Positions 5,723-8,929 of a stretch of DNA of 8,929 nucleotides are shown piece by piece (the first letter of the stretch is position 1; every line of letters begins with the position of its first letter). The position numbers and the translations under genes were made by a program. The notes under the pieces were generated by a model. The model searched no databases, was not told the origin of the DNA, and worked only from the letters and a program-made list of their open reading frames with translations. This DNA is from an uncultured Pseudomonadota bacterium (GTDB lineage Bacteria; Pseudomonadota; Gammaproteobacteria; Burkholderiales; Eutrophovitaceae). The DNA lies in assembly GCA_913057845.1 (NCBI GenBank), contig CAJXPC010000054.1, positions 1-8,929 of the forward strand, read 5' to 3'.

Positions 5723-7510
5723 ATGCGGCATATCAGAAATTTTTCAATTATCGCCCATATTGATCATGGGAAATCCACGTTAGCTGACCGTTTCATTCAG
5801 ACGTGTGGCGGGCTAAGTGATCGTGAAATGGAGTCGCAGGTGCTTGACTCTATGGATTTAGAGCGAGAGCGTGGAATTACGATTAAGGCCCAAACTGCAA
5901 CATTGAGCTTTAAGGCGGATGATGGCGAGACCTATCAACTTAATTTAATTGATACACCGGGTCATGTGGATTTCTCGTATGAGGTCTCCAGGTCATTATC
6001 TGCGTGTGAGGGTGCATTGCTTGTTGTTGATGCGTCCCAAGGAGTAGAGGCTCAAACAGTCGCTAACTGTTATACCGCCATTGATCTGGGTGTGGACGTG
6101 ATCCCGGTCCTCAATAAAATTGATCTTCCGTCCGCTGACCCGGATCGAGTGATTGAAGAAATAGAGGATATTGTAGGAATACCTGCGGTTGGGGCGTTAA
6201 CCGCCAGCGCTAAGACAGGACAAGGTATTTTAGAACTCTTGAATATGGTGGTTCGAGATGTTCCACCGCCAAAAGGTGATCCCAAGGCACCTCTAAAGGC
6301 TCTGATTGTTGACTCTTGGTTCGATAACTACGTCGGTGTAGTTATGCTCATTCGAATGATTGATGGTGAGATTAAAGCCAAAGATCAGATTATGCTGATG
6401 TCTAATAAAACGACTCATCAATGTGAGAAAGTGGGCATCTTTACACCACGATCAGTCGTTTGTGACAAGTTGTCAGCGGGTGAGGTGGGTTTTGTGATCT
6501 CTGGAGTCAAGGAACTCAAAGCTGCTAAGGTAGGAGACACCATTACCTCGGCAAGAAACCCCGCGACAGTGGCACTTCCTGGTTTTAAGGAGGTTCAGCC
6601 TCAGGTATTTGCCGGATTGTACCCTGTGGAGTCGAATGAATATGATGCGCTAAGAGACGCGTTAGAGAAGCTTCAGCTCAACGATGCCAGTTTACGTTTT
6701 GAAGCCGAAACGTCTCAAGCGCTCGGCTTTGGTTTCCGGTGTGGGTTTCTGGGTTTGCTCCATTTAGATATTGTTCAAGAGAGGCTTGAGCGAGAGTACG
6801 ATATGAACCTCATTACTACTGCGCCAACGGTGGTTTATCAGGTGCTTATGAAAGATGGTTCCATCTTTGAAATTGAAAATCCTTCAAAATTACCCGACCT
6901 AGGAAAAGTAGATGAAATTCGGGAGCCGATCATTACGGCTAATATTTTGCTTCCCCAAGATTACGTCGGACCTGTGATGACGCTTTGTAATAATAAGCGC
7001 GGTATACAGAAGAATATGCAGTATTTGGGTCGACAGGTGATGCTCACTTTTGAGCTTCCGCTCAATGAGGTCGTACTTGATTTTTTTGATAAGCTCAAAT
7101 CAGTATCCAGGGGATACGCATCGCTTGACTATGAGTTCAAAGAGTATCGTACCGATGACCTGTGTAAATTAGATATTTTGATTAACGGTGAGCGAGTGGA
7201 TGCATTGTCTTTAATCGTTCACCGGGCGAATTCTCTCGCCAGAGGTCGTGACTTAGCCTCCCGTATGCGTGCATTGATACCGAGGCAGATGTTTGATGTT
7301 GCGGTGCAAGCGGCTATCGGCTCTCAAATTGTCGCAAGAGAGAATGTTAAGGCGCTACGTAAAAACGTGCTAGCAAAGTGCTACGGCGGGGATATTTCAC
7401 GTAAGAAAAAGTTGTTAGAAAAACAAAAAGCAGGCAAACGCCGTATGAAGCAAGTTGGTGCTGTAGAAATTCCTCAGGAGGCGTTTCTTGCCATCTTACA
7501 GGTAGATTGA
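5723..7510 (+). CDS. lepA: Elongation factor 4 (LepA), back-translocating ribosomal GTPase
   Basis: This 595-residue translational GTPase matches the standard LepA length. It binds the ribosome and affects translocation and initiation, especially under stress. The GTPase motifs are complete: G1 AHIDHGKST (11-19), switch region RERGITI (48-54), G3 DTPGH (77-81), G4 NKID (131-134) and G5 SAK (162-164). EF-G-like domains follow, and the LepA-specific C-terminus ([20 protein letters not shown], then [20 protein letters not shown]) is intact. The start [18 protein letters not shown] aligns with other LepA proteins, but no good Shine-Dalgarno sequence precedes it. It follows a terminator closely, so its promoter is unclear. 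It forms a cluster with lepB and rnc as in most beta- and gammaproteobacteria. Confidence 0.97.
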   Translation: MRHIRNFSIIAHIDHGKSTLADRFIQTCGGLSDREMESQVLDSMDLERERGITIKAQTATLSFKADDGETYQLNLIDTPGHVDFSYEVSRSLSACEGALLVVDASQGVEAQTVANCYTAIDLGVDVIPVLNKIDLPSADPDRVIEEIEDIVGIPAVGALTASAKTGQGILELLNMVVRDVPPPKGDPKAPLKALIVDSWFDNYVGVVMLIRMIDGEIKAKDQIMLMSNKTTHQCEKVGIFTPRSVVCDKLSAGEVGFVISGVKELKAAKVGDTITSARNPATVALPGFKEVQPQVFAGLYPVESNEYDALRDALEKLQLNDASLRFEAETSQALGFGFRCGFLGLLHLDIVQERLEREYDMNLITTAPTVVYQVLMKDGSIFEIENPSKLPDLGKVDEIREPIITANILLPQDYVGPVMTLCNNKRGIQKNMQYLGRQVMLTFELPLNEVVLDFFDKLKSVSRGYASLDYEFKEYRTDDLCKLDILINGERVDALSLIVHRANSLARGRDLASRMRALIPRQMFDVAVQAAIGSQIVARENVKALRKNVLAKCYGGDISRKKKLLEKQKAGKRRMKQVGAVEIPQEAFLAILQVD

Positions 7511-7535
7511 ACTTAAAAGACCACAAGGAATTTAA

Positions 7536-8333
7536 ATGAAATTTGCAATCTTGATGCTGTCATTGCTCGTGATCACCGGATTGGTCGTACTTATTGACCG
7601 CGTATGGTTGGCGAAGAAAAGAGCAAGCGTTAGAGAGCCATGGTGGGTTGAATATTCAAAGAGTTTTTTCCCCGTTATCCTTGCTGTATTTTTACTCAGA
7701 TCATTCCTTGTGGAGCCTTTTAAGATTCCATCTGGTTCGATGATCCCGACGTTACTTGTTGGCGATTACATTTTGGTTACCAAGTCGAGTTATGGCATCA
7801 GAGTGCCAATTCTCAATACGAAATTGATTCCGACGGGAGATGTCGAGCGTGGGGATATCGTGGTATTTCGTTATCCGAGAGATGAAACGCTGGACTATAT
7901 TAAACGAGTTGTAGGGTTGCCCGGAGACAGAATAGAGTACAGGGACAAGAGGCTCACGATTAACGGGAAAGCGGTAGAAACCACGCGTTTGGACGACTAT
8001 CAGTATTCAGACAAAGCCTCTTACACGTCAGCATGGCAATTCAAAGAAAAATTTGGCGATAAAGAGCATTTGATGTTGGTAGAACCTGAAGAGCCAAGTG
8101 TGCGTTTGATGGGCGTCAGACAATTTATCGGTCGAGATAAATGTGTGTTCAGTGAAACTGGTTTTATATGCACAATACCTGACGATCACTACTTTATGAT
8201 GGGTGATAATCGAGATTCGAGTTCGGATAGTCGGTATTGGGGATTTGTGCCGGACGATCATATTATCGGCCGAGCCTTTATGGTTGTTTGGAATGCTGGA
8301 GAGTTTTCCAGATCGGGTACTTGGTTAAAATAA
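7536..8333 (+). CDS. lepB: Signal peptidase I (leader peptidase)
   Basis: This 265-residue inner-membrane protease (MEROPS S26 type) removes signal peptides from exported proteins, which here would include RseB and MucD. Two N-terminal hydrophobic segments (about 3-20 and 44-59) give the usual double-spanning topology. The catalytic serine is Ser68 in PSGSMIPTLLVGD. The catalytic lysine is Lys123 in DYIKRVVGLPGD. The box GDNRDSSSDSRYWG (223-236) is conserved. Two cysteines (203 and 212) flank the segment before FMMGDNRD and could form a disulphide, as is common in related proteins. It is shorter than E. coli LepB (324 aa) but complete. AAGGAA (7525-7530), 5 bases before the ATG, is the ribosome binding site. 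It lies 25 bases after lepA, with which it is probably cotranscribed. Confidence 0.96.
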   Translation: MKFAILMLSLLVITGLVVLIDRVWLAKKRASVREPWWVEYSKSFFPVILAVFLLRSFLVEPFKIPSGSMIPTLLVGDYILVTKSSYGIRVPILNTKLIPTGDVERGDIVVFRYPRDETLDYIKRVVGLPGDRIEYRDKRLTINGKAVETTRLDDYQYSDKASYTSAWQFKEKFGDKEHLMLVEPEEPSVRLMGVRQFIGRDKCVFSETGFICTIPDDHYFMMGDNRDSSSDSRYWGFVPDDHIIGRAFMVVWNAGEFSRSGTWLK

Positions 8334-8369
8334 TCCAGTATTTATTCTAGTTTTTCGCAAAGGGCGTAG

Positions 8370-8880
8370 ATGCATGAGCTAGAGAGCAGATTTAAGTATG
8401 AATTCCGAAATCCAAATCTTTTGGAAGAGGCGTTAACGCACAGGTCCTTCGGCTCATTAAACAATGAGCGATTAGAATTTTTGGGTGATGCGGTGCTTAA
8501 TCTTGTTATTGGACGTCTGTTGTTCGAGCGTTATCTGGGCTTGCCCGAGGGAGAGTTGACCCGTGTTAGGTCTGTGCTCGTTAATCAAGATGGACTCACG
8601 CATATTGCAGGAGACCTTGAGCTCGGGAAATATTTGAAATTAGGGGCTGGGGAATTTAAGACCGGTGGTAACAAGAGGCCTTCGATTCTCTCCGACGCGG
8701 TGGAAGCTTTGTTCGGGGCTATTTATGTGGACTCAGGTTTTGAGTCGGTTGAACGCGTGATCACGGAACTGTATTCCGTCTACTTGGATAATATCGATCC
8801 TAGTTTGCTCAGTAAGGATCCAAAGACAAAGTTACAGGAGTATTTGCAGGCAAGGCATGTAGCCTTACCTGAATACCGGG
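8370..8880 (+). CDS. rnc: Ribonuclease III, partial (3' end lost at the contig end)
   Basis: This gene encodes the double-strand-specific endoribonuclease that processes rRNA precursors and some mRNAs. The 170 genuine codons cover the whole catalytic domain. The signature NERLEFLGDAVL gives Glu33, Glu36 and Asp40. The second metal-binding pair is Asp109 and Glu112 in SDAVEALFGAIY. The sequence then enters the double-stranded-RNA-binding domain (DPKTKLQEYLQARHVALPEY) and stops being genomic at about 8880. Roughly 50-60 residues are missing relative to E. coli RNase III (226 aa). AAAGGG (8359-8364), 5 bases before the ATG, is the ribosome binding site. The gene lies 36 bases after lepB. The frame appears open to the last base, but codons after 170 are read from sequencing adapter and are not protein. 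Confidence 0.94.
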
Positions 8881-8929
8881 CTGTCTCTTATACACATCTC
8901 CGAGCCCACGAGACCTCTCTACATCTCGT
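8881..8929 (+). other. Illumina Nextera adapter contamination (not genomic)
   Basis: CTGTCTCTTATACACATCT (8881-8899) is the Tn5 mosaic end used in Nextera libraries. CCGAGCCCACGAGAC (8900-8914) is the Nextera i7-side read-primer sequence. CTCTCTAC (8915-8922) matches the standard i7 index N707. ATCTCGT (8923-8929) is the start of the P7 flow-cell sequence. All four parts are contiguous and in the order expected when a read runs through a short insert. These bases should be trimmed. Confidence 0.98.

Noticed and set aside
8881..8929. Tn5/IS50 mosaic end as evidence of a natural transposon insertion in rnc
   Set aside because: The 19-base end is followed directly by Nextera primer, index and P7 sequence, so it comes from library preparation rather than from a mobile element.

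Overview
The window is an ordinary, tightly packed stretch of proteobacterial core chromosome. By eye the base composition is moderate, somewhat below 50% GC. The gene order is ygfZ(partial)-nadB on the minus strand, divergent from rpoE-rseA-rseB-mucD, then lepA-lepB-rnc(partial) on the plus strand. This is close to the nadB / algU-mucA-mucB-mucC-mucD / lepA-lepB-rnc locus of Pseudomonas and the nadB / rpoE-rseABC / lepA-lepB-rnc locus of E. coli. The sigma factor, including its C-terminal ...KRW, looks as much beta- as gammaproteobacterial. The source is therefore best given as a Gram-negative beta/gammaproteobacterium of uncertain order. No mobile element, CRISPR array, tRNA or rRNA was seen.

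Left part (1-1854, minus strand): nadB encodes L-aspartate oxidase, the first enzyme of de novo NAD synthesis. Its stop codon overlaps the start of a ygfZ-like gene (TAATG) that runs off the left edge. The 1855-2104 region between nadB and the conserved rpoE start holds a perfect TTGACA box with a moderate -10, then a sigma-E/AlgU-like promoter, then a well-placed Shine-Dalgarno sequence. That Shine-Dalgarno serves an ATG 26 codons upstream of the start expected from homology.

Middle (2027-5629, plus strand): an envelope-stress operon. RpoE (sigma E/AlgU) is held by the inner-membrane anti-sigma factor RseA (start overlaps the rpoE stop). RseA is probably protected by periplasmic RseB, and MucD is a periplasmic HtrA-type protease with two PDZ domains. 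There is no rseC/mucC gene between rseB and mucD. A perfect 11-bp hairpin terminator follows mucD.

Right part (5723-8880, plus strand): lepA (translation factor EF4), lepB (signal peptidase I) and the first 170 codons of rnc (RNase III).

The last 49 bases (8881-8929) are not genomic. They are Illumina Nextera adapter: Tn5 mosaic end, i7 read-primer sequence, an 8-base index and the start of P7. The real contig ends at about 8880, and the apparent in-frame continuation of rnc beyond that point is an artefact. No previously undescribed system is visible. The points most worth checking are the adapter, the rpoE start and promoters, and the missing rseC/mucC.
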